This document shows positions 1-10,545 of a DNA stretch of 64,000 nucleotides, piece after piece. Every line of letters starts with the position of its first letter. Positions within the stretch are counted from its first letter, which is position 1. The DNA is from Erpobdella octoculata. Lineage: Eukaryota; Annelida; Clitellata; Hirudinida; Erpobdellidae. Where the stretch lies: the NCBI GenBank assembly GCA_963978895.1, contig OZ022239.1:39281460-39345459 (forward strand), in the 5' to 3' direction. The notes beneath the pieces are model-generated. The model saw only the letters and a program-made list of their open reading frames with translations. It searched no databases and was not told where the DNA came from. The translations under genes and the position numbers were made by a program.

Positions 1-390
1 TAAAGAGAACATCCAAGTTAAACATTTCCTGGCGATGGAATTCCAAAACTGAACTTACGTCGGAAGCCGCCATTGTTCCCGCCACCGCTTTGGAACGTTC
101 ATGAAGCAAATTTAACAGGGGGTGATCGAACCAACAATATATGCGAGTCCTGGAACTGTGGGTTTTCTAGCCTTGTTGGTCATCGTCACCCCTCGTTGTG
201 GACGCTCATAGAAGCGCTTCAGAAGGACGAAGCAATGGCGTCAACCTCAATCCTAAGGGAGGTTTGAGGAGAACCACCAGCTAAGAAAGTAAAGCGATCG
301 ACGAAGGCGCTTCAATCGGCTCTTTTTTCGTTAACGGATGCACGCCGAAAAAACATAAAAACATTGGAAGATGTCGTAGAGGGTCTATGA
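1..390 (+). pseudogene. MULE-type transposase C-terminal remnant (cut by window edge)
   Basis: Translation of about 22-265 reads ...PPLFPPPLWNVHE, then DRTNNICESWNCGF and HPSLWTLIEALQKDE. This is the C-terminal pattern of Mutator-like (MULE/FLYWCH-associated) transposases: a W-N, R-T-N-N-x-x-E-x-W-H/N core followed by HP-x-x-W. A stop at 265-267 breaks the frame, and recognisable coding continues after it (GEPPAKKVKRSTKALQ). An upstream in-frame stop lies near 19-21. The catalytic part would be to the left or is lost. It is a decayed transposon piece rather than a host gene. The family call rests on motif resemblance only. Confidence 0.6.
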
Positions 391-560
391 CACATTATTC
401 GTTTTAACAATATACACAATTCACGCACGCACATATTTATGGCATGCAAGAAAACACTCTTGCAAAACCACAAATTCATACTACTACTACTACATTACCA
501 CAGAGGGGGGGAAATGTCTTACCTTGGGGGGGAATGTCCGGGGGGGGGAAATGTCCTACA

Positions 561-667
<107 letters not shown>

Positions 668-1262
668 TATAGTCCTTTGCTCATTTTTTTAAAAACTGAA
701 ATAGAACTATGTAAGAAATAAATACTGAAGTATTTACACTAGCAGATCTCAATTTAGTCCTGTTTTTCTCTAGTTTATCTAGGTTTGTAATGGCAAAGCA
801 AAGTTTAAATAAAAATGGAAAAATATATGTTGTTATTACTAGTTTTTTCAAAAATTAAAATTTATTCAACTAACACGAAGTAAGAGTTCAATAAACAAAC
901 AAAGCTAATAAAATTATTATTCAATAATATCATAAAGTACTTAACAGTAAAAAAACAGTGAACTATCATCAAAAAACATTAAATCATCATCAAACTATAC
1001 AGAATGTTTACGAAAAACCATTATAATATAGTTTAAACTCCATGCAGCAAGAACATAGTTTGAAAAAAGAAGAAAGACCGCCGCAGGCGAAATTTTTTTT
1101 AGACTATTTTTAGTCTGCAGTATTTTTTTGGTATCTTTAATCTATATTATAGTAGCCCACGTCACTCACTCACTGATTCTGTCACGCTTACGTAATTGAT
1201 ATCGATGTGCACGAAAGAATTTATTGCGCACAGGCGTGTAATAAAAGCTATGCAATTTTACC

Positions 1263-1414
1263 TATATACCAAGGATATCTTGATATAACAACTGGATGCA
1301 CAACCTACTCTAGTAGGCATAGTGTTTATCGCTTCTTACATCATAATTATAAATAAATTGATGTAACAAACTACAAAAGCATCAGTAGTTATATCAAGAT
1401 ATCCTTGCTATATA
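1263..1414. mobile_element. Palindromic MITE-like element with about 35-bp terminal inverted repeats
   Basis: Left arm 1263-1299 (core AAGGATATCTTGATATAAC) is mirrored at 1379-1414 (core GTTATATCAAGATATCCTT). A further small palindrome (TTACATCA / TGATGTAA) lies inside. There is no coding capacity. The flanks (acaggcgtgtaataaaag... and ...cctaaagatc) reappear without this insert near 14327-14385, which suggests an insertion into an older repeat. Class is unknown and no clean target duplication was seen. Confidence 0.65.
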
Positions 1415-1429
1415 CACTCCCAGTCCTAA

Positions 1430-2710
1430 AGATCAAAAAAAGTGGCGCTGCAATCTAAAAATATTATATAATGAGATTTAAAAAAATCTCAGAAGCAAGG
1501 ACCACTTCTCAACGGTGGCCGTCACTTCACAAAAAATGTCGCGTTTACTGAAATTCTCTAATAACTAATTATTGCCCTTTTTAATTTTCACAACCTTTGA
1601 ATTTATATGAAATACTTTAGTAAATTGAAAATGTAAACACATTAAAAAATTTCATTAACTTTACTTATATATATATATACACACACACAAAATTTTATGG
1701 TTATCAAATGTCATTTTGGTTTTGTTGACTATTTTTTTATAAAATGTATTCAAAGTACATCGTAATTTTAAAACATCCGTCCTTGGGGCGCAATCTAAAA
1801 ATAATTTAAAATGAGATTTAAAAAAATCCGTCATTTTTGACGGGCTATCTCTAGTAATTTAGTAATGAAAGAAAAGAAAGACTGCAAACTGAAGATAGTC
1901 AAACTCAGTCCAGTTAAAAATACAGTGATTAACCCAATGAGATTCAAGTACCCCCCCCCCCCCCCAGTAAAAAAAGTCTTTGGATTTGCAAAAATCCCAC
2001 GGGTGACACCTGTCGGAGCTGGGGGGTCCGGACCCCCCCCCCGCCCAGCGCCGCGCCTGCATGAATTAAATGTTTCCGTAATCAATTAGGCCCTAAATCA
2101 ATTAAAATTAATCAAAGTTATCCGGTACAGGTAAACGCAAATTCGACTAATATTCATCTACGTAGAGCTTTGAAACTTTCAGAATAGCTGTATTCTCGAT
2201 AACAATATATGAATGAAGTGTTTTAGATAACAACTAATCCATACATCGAGTTAAATTTATGAATTTTGATTTCATATAACAGAAATAAACAATGTACAAG
2301 ATTGAGCGTAACGGTTGTTTTAGATTCAAAATTTTTTAGTTCGTTGACTCAGATAAAGAGGCAAATAAAAACATTTTTTTAAATTTATTTTTTATCTTTA
2401 CTTGTTATTTTATAACTCAATTATTTCGTTGAATTTTTTTCAAGATTAAAATAATTGATTTCTTTATTAATATCTTTTGGTAAGTAATTTTTGCAAAATC
2501 ATTTTTGAGCGGAAGAGTTATTGGACGAGTTGACAATTTAATAAATAAATAAATCTAAATAAGTGTATATAGATAGTATATAGATATATAACAAAGTGAA
2601 CTGCACGCTGCCACATTGCTCGTCTAGACTGCTCTTTATCAAAATCTTATTAGGACGCTAGAAAGATTTTTAATATTTTTTCGAGATAAAAATATTTCAA
2701 ACATCATTCG
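1430..2710. other. Intergenic AT-rich stretch with repeat debris
   Basis: No gene is visible. The motif 'caatctaaaaataat...aatgagatttaaaaaaatc' occurs at about 1450-1490 and again at 1788-1830, so it is a dispersed repeat. A C-tract (1951-1966) and a G/C-rich palindromic patch (2019-2060, ggggtccggacccc) look like non-autonomous transposon ends. The short ORFs at 1831-2089 on both strands cross these tracts and are not supported. Confidence 0.45.
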
Positions 2711-2807
2711 AAAAAGCTACCTATTGAAACACGATAAACTTACCTATCACATCATTACATCAAATCTGCTCTGTCATATGTCATTATTGGATACTACAAA
2801 GAATGCA

Positions 2808-2811
<4 letters not shown>

Positions 2812-2874
<63 letters not shown>

Positions 2875-2884
2875 CACACACACA
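2812..2884. repeat. (CA)n microsatellite
   Basis: About 73 bp of CA with one G interruption, roughly 100 bp upstream of the FABP TATA box. The Thr-His ORF across it is spurious. Confidence 0.95.
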
Positions 2885-2991
2885 TGTGCTTAAAATAATT
2901 AAAATTAGCATTCATTAGTTGAGACGGTTCGTAATGTCGGCTTCGTAGATATCGCGTACGTGACTGTAACGTGCGTGGTTATTCGATGGGT

Positions 2992-2999
2992 TATAAATA
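2992..2999 (+). promoter_or_regulatory. TATA box of the FABP gene
   Basis: TATAAATA lies 82 bp upstream of the FABP start codon at 3081, which predicts transcription starting near 3020-3030 and a 5'UTR of about 50-60 nt. Seen directly; the promoter role is inferred from spacing. Confidence 0.65.
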
Positions 3000-3080
3000 T
3001 CCGAGCCTGGTTCTATTTTGGAGCTTGTTTGCTGTCTGTGTCGCCTTTCGTTTCCTTTGCATATAATTATTATTTTGAAA

Positions 3081-3882
3081 ATGAGCGGAGAAGGGAAACC
3101 ATTGTTTGCCGGAAAATACAAGTTTGTGAGAAACGAACACTTTGATGAATATCTCAGTGCAAATGGTTAGTTACGTGAATTAATGCACATTTTATTTATT
3201 TGAAGTTCTTGTTTTTCTCTGAGTTGATGGAAAACACGTGATGTTTAATTTAATTTAATTCGATAATTTTTACGTGGTATAATGTCAATTTCTAGACTTC
3301 TAGGTTCTTACAATGTTGGGAATGGCATATACATTTATTGTTATTTAAGTGGCTTTTTGTAAGACGTTATTAGTTACCTTTCAGGAGCAAATTGGATCGT
3401 TCGTAAGATGGCGTGCAGCGCATCGCCAGTCATGACCATTGAACAAAACGAAAATCAACTTCACATAAAGCTAGTCAGCGTGGGTTCTACCAAAGAGACT
3501 AAATTTACAGTTGGAGAAGAGTTTGAGGAAACACAGATGGGTGGAGATGCATACATGGTATTTCATTTTTGATTAAGTTTTGAAATGTCTAAAGAAATAT
3601 CAACTAAAACAGGTTATTTTATTCAACAGGTTAAACCTGAATGGGAGGGTGAAAAACTAGTTTTGACGTATACACCAAAAGTTGAAGGAAAGGGAAAGCC
3701 ACAAAAAGTAACCCGAGAACTTAACGAAAAGGATTTTGTCGTGGTAATAATTATTATTAGTTATTTCACATCAGACTATAAAACTATAAGCATTCGATAA
3801 TGAAAATAAAAAAAAAATATTTTTTCAGACCATGGAAGTTGGAGATGTAGTTGGCAAACGTCACTTTGTTAAAGAAGTTTAA
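3081..3882 (+). CDS. Fatty-acid-binding protein (FABP/CRABP family), 4 exons
   Basis: Exons 3081-3165, 3385-3557, 3630-3743 and 3829-3882 (stop TAA) join in frame with GT-AG sites to give 141 aa. The protein is an intracellular lipid-binding protein: a cytosolic beta-barrel that carries fatty acids or retinoids. The N-terminus GKYKFVRNEHFDEYLSAN fits the FABP signature. It is followed by ANWIVRKM, a TIEQNENQLHIKLVS strand, KFTVGEEFEETQMGGD and C-terminal GDVVGKRHFVKEV. The four-exon layout with phases 1, 0, 0 matches the conserved family gene structure. FABPs are usually about 132 aa; the extra residues lie partly in exon 3 (PKVEGKGKPQK). There is no signal peptide. A TATA box at 2992 and AATAAA at 3982 frame the transcription unit. 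The next gene, DIP2, begins 6.7 kb downstream in the same direction. Ligand and paralogue cannot be assigned from sequence. Confidence 0.95.
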
Positions 3883-3981
3883 AGTTGCATTTTTTCATTA
3901 ATGAGGAAAGATTTTAGTGCTATGGAATCTTTGCCAGATTGTTAATTTATAAATATTTGCGGTTGTAGTTTTCTAATTGAA

Positions 3982-3987
3982 AATAAA
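3982..3987 (+). terminator. PolyA signal of the FABP gene
   Basis: AATAAA lies 100 bp after the FABP stop codon and is followed by a T/G-rich stretch (tgttgctaattatgttgtgctt), a plausible cleavage and polyadenylation region. Confidence 0.7.
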
Positions 3988-3989
3988 TG

Positions 3990-5044
3990 TTGCTAATTAT
4001 GTTGTGCTTCCTCAGCTGCTCAGCTGTATTATTTTATACTTATTTCAATATCAGAGGTGACCCATAATCATGTGATGGACTTTGGCCTTTATTTCATGAG
4101 AAAGACATTAAGCAGAATCGTGAAGTTTGGGCTAATTATGTAACCGAAATAATGCGTACCGATAGAGGGGGAAGCAAACTTCATTACGCAACCATGGGCT
4201 TTTTAAATGTTATGACTATAGTGTATTTTATTTGGACAAAACAGTCTTTACTTTTATGATAAAGGGAATTGTGTAGGTGGCGATAGCTGACAAATAGATA
4301 CATATCAGCGTTTAGAAAGCTTCTAAAAAATTAGTGAAGCTGATCTTTTACATGTCATAAATAGGGGGATATTTATGAGAGAGTTTTCCTAAGATGAGAC
4401 GATTTTCGGACTTACTCATTTTGTGGGCTTATTTCTGTTTATTAACCAAATGTCTTGTATCAGCCTTATTATCTAACAATTAAACTTTGTATATCTCAAA
4501 CAGAAAGCTCACAGTGGCATTTTTAGTAAATGTCCCAAAATGTCTCATTTTAGGCAACAGGATGCCTGAAGGTGCATACACACTGACCGATTTTTTCATC
4601 CAGCTCCTGTTCACCAGAACTGGTGCATAGATTATGATAATTTATTTTGGTGCCAGAGAACATGCCACACTTTGCCGCTTGTTTTTGTAAACAACCAGGC
4701 CTAGATTAACCACTAGGCAAACAAGCCACGTGCCATGGGCACCAAGCGTTTGGGGGGCACCACAGGTCTTCAAGAAATATGTTTTTTGAACAAATTTAAG
4801 TCCAGAAACAACTGAATTTTAATATAGAAGTACTTTATTGTAGGTTTTGTATGAGTGATAGTAGTACAAACTACAAATATATTTGTTAACAACTGTTTTC
4901 TTTGCATAATTTTGAACATACCATCGGTCAGTGAAAGATCAGGGGTGCGGGCACTAGGGGGCACCCATGCAGGGGTGGATTTAGGCATAGGCTGCAGCCT
5001 ATGGGCGCCACATGAAAAAAGAAAGAAAACAAAACAAAAACAAG
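3990..5044. other. Intergenic, no gene seen; transposon-end debris
   Basis: No coding region is supported. At 4969-5010 the sequence caggggtggatttaggcata...tatgggcgcc has the look of a hAT-type non-autonomous terminus (CAGNGG start). ORFs at 4770-5156 run through this and a neighbouring repeat and are not credible proteins. Confidence 0.4.
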
Positions 5045-5310
5045 TAAAGGAAAAAGCGAGTTTTTTAACACAAACTTTAACTTCAAATACACTCGATTTC
5101 GAAATATGAAAGATGTTCAAATTAATTTTCTTATTAGTTGAATCATGTATTGTCATCCATTATGAAGCTATGCTGAAACTTTCAGCTCTCTAGCTAGTCA
5201 AAATGCTGGTTAAATTTTACTTTCAAGATTTGCGTACAGAGAAAGCCACACACACACACATACACAAACAGAGATTGTAACCTAAATAAAAGTTTGTAAA
5301 AAAAGAAGAA
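5045..5310 (-). repeat. Dispersed repeat A, copy 1
   Basis: Reverse complement matches 54195-54465 and 62285-62525. Shared blocks include acaaacttttatttaggtta, cagctttttgactagctag, atagcttyatatyggatgac and tttcgtatttctaaatcgag. Three copies in one window mark it as a transposon-derived family of about 250 bp; class is unknown. Confidence 0.75.
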
Positions 5311-5399
5311 AAAACGTAAAGTCATCTAAAGCTTCAGTTTTTTATGACTTTATTTTTATCCTTATGGCACCCCCTGGGCCCTGGCCTCCAACAACAAAG

Positions 5400-5757
5400 T
5401 AAAATTTATAACGCGCCCTTATAAAAAACAAGTCTTTCGCAAAAGCGCAGTTCTACAATAGCCTATCTCCTAATCATGAACTTACTAAAGAGATAGGTTT
5501 TTAATCGAGTTTCAAATTGATTAGTGTTTTTAGATTGGCGAATAGGTATGTACAGGCAAGCTGTTCCAGTAAGTTGGGCCTGGGCCAGAGATGGCAAAAG
5601 CTTTGTTTCCAAATTGGAGACGAGACCGGAGAGAGACAAAGTCGTCCCTGCTAGTAGAACGAAGCTTTAGTTTCAAGATAAACACATATTCCATTATTGA
5701 CAGATTGAAAATAGAATTAAATAAAATGTGTGAATCATACGTGGTCCTTAATGACAA
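5400..5757 (-). pseudogene. LINE (CR1/L2-like) C-terminus and 3' end, fragment
   Basis: Minus-strand translation contains RSRLQFGNKAFAISGP then YWNSLPVHT, the 'F-x-x-x-G-P-x-x-WNSLP' pattern near the end of CR1/L2/Jockey-group LINE polyproteins. In a shifted frame it continues NTNQFETRLKTYLFSKF, the usual 'FK-x-x-LKTYLF' close. The 3' tail (minus strand: tataagggcgcgttataaat) is typical of such elements. A second copy of this 3' end lies at 55780-57090, split by a hAT element, so this copy preserves the unoccupied target. Frameshifted and truncated. Confidence 0.6.
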
Positions 5758-5789
5758 GTTTCATTTTCTGACAATTTTCATTTTCTGAC

Positions 5790-6540
5790 AGTTAATGCAC
5801 AGTTGGAAGTTGGAAATTTACACAGATGATTTTGAAAACTCATTCATAGAGGAATGTAATCATTTGCGGGGACATCTTCAAAAAATTGAGCTAGAATTGG
5901 TAAACAAAAGCAATAATAAAGATTGTCTTTGTTCGAACTGTCAAAAATTATAAGATCAAATTCTCTTCAGAACATATATTTAAACATTGACATTGCTATT
6001 TAAATATTTCCTTGCACGCCTGCATCCAACTGCTCGGGTGAGCGGTCATTTTCTACCCTAACAAAATCAAGAATTATCTTAGGTCAATAAAGGGTCAAGA
6101 AAGACTCAATGCTCTTGCAGTTTTGACCACAGAAGGTGAAAAAGTAAAGAAAATAGACTATGGTGACATTATTAATGATTTTGCTGTTACCGGTGCAAGG
6201 GAGAACTTATGATTTGATTATGATTAAATGTTGCAGTTTTTTATACAAATTCATATGGACATGAAATCAAACATGTTAATAATTATGTTTGTAATTGTAT
6301 TACCACATATGGAATTATCATTAATGAAAAATTATGGAAAACTTGAACAGAACTCTAAATTATTTAATTACGTAGCATAGTTACTTGCTGGATCGTAAAG
6401 CGTTCAACTACGTTTTTCTCGGGCATCTACAGTCTGATGGCATCAAACCACGTTTTGATTGGCTCCGCCAGCTTTTTGGTGCTTGCTATTTAATTTCTGT
6501 ATACTCAGAGCTGATAACATACAATTGTTACTGTTTTAAT
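5790..6540. other. Intergenic, no gene seen
   Basis: AT-rich. Around 5990-6220 there are weak coding-like patches on the plus strand but no sustained frame. I see nothing I can name. Confidence 0.35.
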
Positions 6541-7146
6541 TAGAGACCGACCCCACTTTCGTTTTTGGCCGAAAATCAAAAGTATTTTCGGCCGAAAAAA
6601 AAATAAAAACGAAAATTTGGGGCCATTTTCGGCCTGAAACCGAAAACGAAAAAGGTCAAAGTTTGCAACCTTTTCTTCAGTCGAACTAATAAACTTTTTT
6701 AAATTTTTATTCAGTGAATATAGTAAGGTTGAATACTATGCTGACCAATTAAGCAACTAATTTAAATTTGTTGTCCAGAGGTACCTATCATTAGTAGATT
6801 CAACAACGTCAATCGATTGAAATTCAAATCTAAACAGTTTAACAGAAAATCAGTAGTCAAAGTTGAATAAACGAATATTGTATGCTAGAAATAACAGTTT
6901 ATCGACGTTCTCTCCTAGCATGTTGCTACGGCGGTCAGCTTAAATTTGACCCGCAGCACTGAACATCTGTTCACTGGCAACGCTGGTCGGAGAAGCAGTC
7001 AGATATTTTCTCACTGCTGGCTCAAGAAGGTGAAACTGTCTGTTGTACCAATATTTGTATATATTGGTGGGGGGGGGGCAAACCCGGCTTCTGTCCAAAA
7101 AATACAAGTAATTTGCTATCATGACATGACCATTTCTTTGTGGCAT
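6541..7146 (-). pseudogene. hAT transposase C-terminal fragment with hAT-like terminus
   Basis: Minus-strand 6940-7146 encodes YWYNRQFHLLEPAVRKYLTA then SPTSVASEQMFSAAGQI. This is the hAT dimerisation motif (…A-x-KYL-x-x-x-x-TS-x-x-SE-x-x-FS-x-AG). The element end at 6543-6660 is rich in 'tttcggccgaaa' and 'ccgaaa' repeats, as in many hAT termini. A poly-G tract at 7068-7078 interrupts the frame, so the N-terminal half is missing or unreadable. Inactive relic. Confidence 0.75.
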
Positions 7147-8300
7147 ATATCAATAATTCACATTTTAAAAGCCAAAATTACACATCATTTATTATAACAA
7201 GCTTAGCAAATTTTTATTAATATTGTATAAAAAGGCAAAGGCAATATAAAATTTTGATTTTAAAAAATGAGTTTCTGTTCTTTCGTTTGCCAAAAGCGTC
7301 TATTATTTGGGCCATCTGCAGTTAAAGTCTGCAATATATTTTTCAACATCGTCATGCCTGTCTTGTTTTAGCAGTTGAGTCAACGGTTTAAGGTCATTGA
7401 CATCTAAAAACTTGTCTGAATTTGGTAGAAGGGCAGACACTGCACAAGTCAAACTTTTAGAATAACTTAAATAACTATCAACAAAGCTCTCCATCAACTC
7501 TCCTAATATACCGCCCAACATGCTAAAATAAACAGCACAAAGCTGATTCCACTCTGGTGAACACTATTGCTCATCACTCTGTCCAAGAGTAGACATAACT
7601 ACAGAATCACGTAACGTGCTACTCTGTACTTTTGCTCTTTTTTGGTATGGGTTGTAGCAATGGTTCATTCTACAGGCATGCAAATTATTATTATTAATTT
7701 TATATTTAAATTTACTTTTATTTATTAATTTTTATTTAATTTTATTTAATACATTTAAATTTAAATTACGGATCATAACTTCATCAGCTCTTGGGTGGCT
7801 TAAGTGTAAATAAGGTGAAAAACCTGCCAAAAATTTTAGTGTGGGGGGGGCTTAAATTTTTAGTGGGGGGGGGGGGCTGCAGCCCCCCAGCCCCCCGCTA
7901 GCTACGGGCCTGACTCTCCCCGATACTGGGTTCACAACAGAAAATCACAACTAATCCAATTCTTTATTAAACGATTTATTTAATTCCTCATCCTGTTTAT
8001 GCTGGATTATAAAGGTATTGAGAAATAAGTGAGTGAATTAATGTAAACTGGTTAAAATAGTTTCCAAAAAGATTTTCTACCTTTTGCTTCGTATTTGCCA
8101 TTTGATTCAACAGCCCTGGTTTGAGTGCAAGTAGCAGAGCAATGCTCCAGCAGCCAGGATTTAACGTAAGGCATCGGATTCCAGAGGCTGAGCAAAATTC
8201 TATTTGAATGGATTATCATTAGACTAGAGACAGAGCGAATTAAAAAGTGATGCTATCGTTCATGAGACTGAAACCGGGTTTACACTCAGCAGTGTTGATA
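7147..8300. other. Repeat-rich stretch with G-tracts; one unexplained minus-strand ORF
   Basis: A 72-codon minus-strand frame (7303-7521, MLGGILGELMESF… ending FNCRWPK) has protein-like composition but I do not recognise it. It may be more hAT-derived sequence, given hAT fragments on both sides in the same orientation. At 7841-7912, G-tracts followed by ctgcagccccccag…gctagctacgggcc look like a non-autonomous transposon terminus. Nothing else is supported. Confidence 0.35.
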
Positions 8301-8305
8301 AAAAT

Positions 8306-8700
8306 TTAAAGTGGCACAAGATCATTTGAAATCTGTGTGGAATCCTGAAGATAGTCGCGCATCCAATTTATGCATTGCGACTCTTTCAAACCAAAGCGTT
8401 TCGAGAGCATGCAAATCTCCTTTTCACCATATCGAATTGAGACATTTTGTGACCAGTTGTCGGTATTGAGTATTGCAATGGCTGCAATAACTTCCTCTGC
8501 TCCAACGCTAGGTGAACTGCAAAGTCGCTGGAGCATTTTGTCTACAAGGAATTGGATAAATTGCTTTGAGTTGATGAATCCCAATCGGTTGTTGCATGCC
8601 AGGGAAACATTTCAAAACACTTTCTATTTTGCTGCTTGCATCGCTTCTACCCATACAAAAAATAAAATAATAAAAAGCTGCACCCATACAGAACAATAAA
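8306..8700 (-). pseudogene. hAT-like transposase fragment (ZNF862/DUF4371-type), frameshifted
   Basis: Minus-strand frames carry ASSKIESVLKCFPGMQQPIG and, after a frameshift near 8510-8580, FIQFLVDKMLQRLCSS… and NTDNWSQNVSIRYGEKEICM. The block 'D-x-x-NW…YGE-x-EI-x-x-L-x-x-x-FGL' followed by a W-x-x-x-x motif is familiar from domesticated and transposon-encoded hAT proteins of the ZNF862/KIAA1586 group. No catalytic region is visible, and a frameshift breaks it. Confidence 0.5.
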
Positions 8701-8849
8701 CAAAAAAGCTGTTCCTATACAGAACAATAACCATTCTAAAAACACACAAGTTGTTACAATAATTGTGTTTATTTTTTAAAACAAGATCCATTACAATGGT
8801 TTGATCTCGACAGCGAACTACAAAGAGAGGTAGCACTCCTTCAAATATT

Positions 8850-9275
8850 ATGCTGGCTGCTGTGAAAGAGGCTCTAGAAGGACAAATGAAAGTTAAGTAT
8901 GGGAAATCGAAGGAAAGGAAAAACTCAAATTCTGACAGATACACCAGTGAATGCAAAGCTGGAGGCTCGTCAGCAAGCTCGTTAATCAAAGACCACCACC
9001 AGAAAGAGAAAGAATTTATTTGGCCACAATCAGCCGGAGCCAATAAAAACCGCTAGAGTGCCCCAGTTGCAGAAGCCAAAATTAAAAAAAAAAGTGACAC
9101 TGACATTCCGACAATTACAAGTGACGATAAAACACCTTGTCATCTCTGTGGTATACTGGCTAACGTACCTCCATTTGAAGACTGGAGAGAATGTCCGTCT
9201 TGCAAAGAATGGTTCCATGAACCATGAACGTTTCTACCCAGAGGACTCAGTTTTGTGCTATTTATGTCTTAGTTA
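8850..9275 (+). pseudogene. pogo/Tigger-like transposase C-terminus with PHD-like finger, frameshifted
   Basis: Read with one frameshift, the plus strand gives KGKTQILTDTPVNAKLEAR, the 'G-K-T-x-x-LTDTP' motif just after the DDE domain of pogo/Tigger-type transposases. Next come a basic linker and CHLCGILANVPPFEDW then CPSCKEWFHEP…CYLCLS, a C4HC-type PHD-like finger often found at the end of these proteins. A stop after FHEP and frame changes show it is dead. The DDE core is absent upstream. Confidence 0.6.
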
Positions 9276-9784
9276 ACGTAGTTTTGTGTCTTGATAATAC
9301 AGGTGCTTTGTTGTTCAATTCTTTTAGTTTTTCTATGATCAGAAAATCAATTTGACTTAGATAACATTTGTACATTTGAAAATGTTTCACTAGAACAATA
9401 ACTGCTTAGCAACAGCAATTATAAAATATTGGTTCAACTTGCCCCGGTGTTTGGTTCAACGGTCCCCGTTAACGGGGTAAGTTAATATCTTGAGCTTGTT
9501 AATATCTTCTTCTAAGGTCAGGGAAACATCTTGAAATTAAAAATAACTTTTGGTATACGTAATTAACATATTTGTTTATAATAATAACCTATTTCAAGAT
9601 GTTTTACTGCAATAAAAAAAGTGTACCTACTGAGTAAAGTTATAAAAATTGGTTCAACATGCCCCGGTCTCCCCACTACTACTACACCACTGCAGGTAGA
9701 CTTCATTGATGAGAAAATTTTGAAAAATTAAAATTTTTATTTATTTATTTGATGTTTCATTGGCAAAAAAAGAGAAAAAAAACT

Positions 9785-9833
9785 AAGCAAAAAACCCGGG
9801 CAACACCGGGTAACCTTGTCAGTAAGTTATATA
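9785..9833 (-). repeat. Terminal fragment of the foldback family (see 57705-58562)
   Basis: Reverse complement reads actgacaaggttacccggtg ttgcccgggtttttt, matching the outer end of the foldback element (ACTAGCGGAGATACCCGGCG…). Only about 45 bp is preserved. Confidence 0.55.
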
Positions 9834-9839
9834 AGAGCG

Positions 9840-10545
9840 GAAAATTTTTGCTCCCCCCCCCCGGAAAATGCTGAATTGACTGTATTTTACAGGGAAAAGT
9901 TTAGAATTATTGGGAACGTCTGAACCTTTCGACACTTTGCCCTTTGTTATGGTTTTGATGAAATGACGTCCCCGTTGTTAGTTTTCTGTGATTGAAGCAG
10001 CAGCCCTTTACATATCAGAGAACCTTAATGGGTAAAAGATTTTTCTTGTCCTTTAAAGTTATCCTTTTAAATGTCCACAAACCCCCCAAGGCAAGGCCCA
10101 TATGATCAGAAATTGCGAGTCAAGCACAATCACCACACCACTCATATAAAAATCAAGCGTTCTAAATGGAGTCAGTCAGTTGTCAGTGAATAAAATGTGG
10201 GCCTCAACAAATCTTGTGATTCTTCAAGTTAAAGCCTTTTTAAGCATATTTCCCACAAAAAATGACCTGAGCACACAAACCAGCGTGCTTGATACATATT
10301 TTTTTTACATGTTCAAAAACTTACTGAAAACTTGTTATCTTTTCTGACAACATCTTTCATTATCTTCTCGTATTTATTTATGTGTGAGCCTCCGTGCTAA
10401 TTTCGTGATGGTGGCGTCTTTTTTTGTCTATGGCACATCCTTGCTTAAACCAATGATTCTAATAATTTGTTGTTTTATTTAGTTTGTTTAGATTTAACGA
10501 TTTTGGTTTTTGTTTTTCGCTAAAAAACAAGCTTAAAAGGTAATA
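9840..10545. other. Upstream flank of DIP2; no clear promoter
   Basis: A short C-tract (9851-9861) is followed by unique-looking AT-rich DNA up to the DIP2 start codon. I do not see a convincing TATA box. The 5'UTR start cannot be placed and an upstream non-coding exon cannot be excluded. Confidence 0.4.

Noticed and set aside
2960..3145. 61-codon ORF across the FABP promoter and first exon
   Set aside because: Overlaps FABP exon 1 in another frame and starts upstream of the predicted transcription start.
4770..5156. 128-codon minus-strand ORF
   Set aside because: Crosses a transposon-end G/C patch and dispersed repeat A; composition is low-complexity and no homologue is recognised.
8624..9043. 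139-codon minus-strand ORF (hydrophobic, aromatic-rich)
   Set aside because: Lies antisense to the pogo-like transposase remnant and shows no domain of its own.
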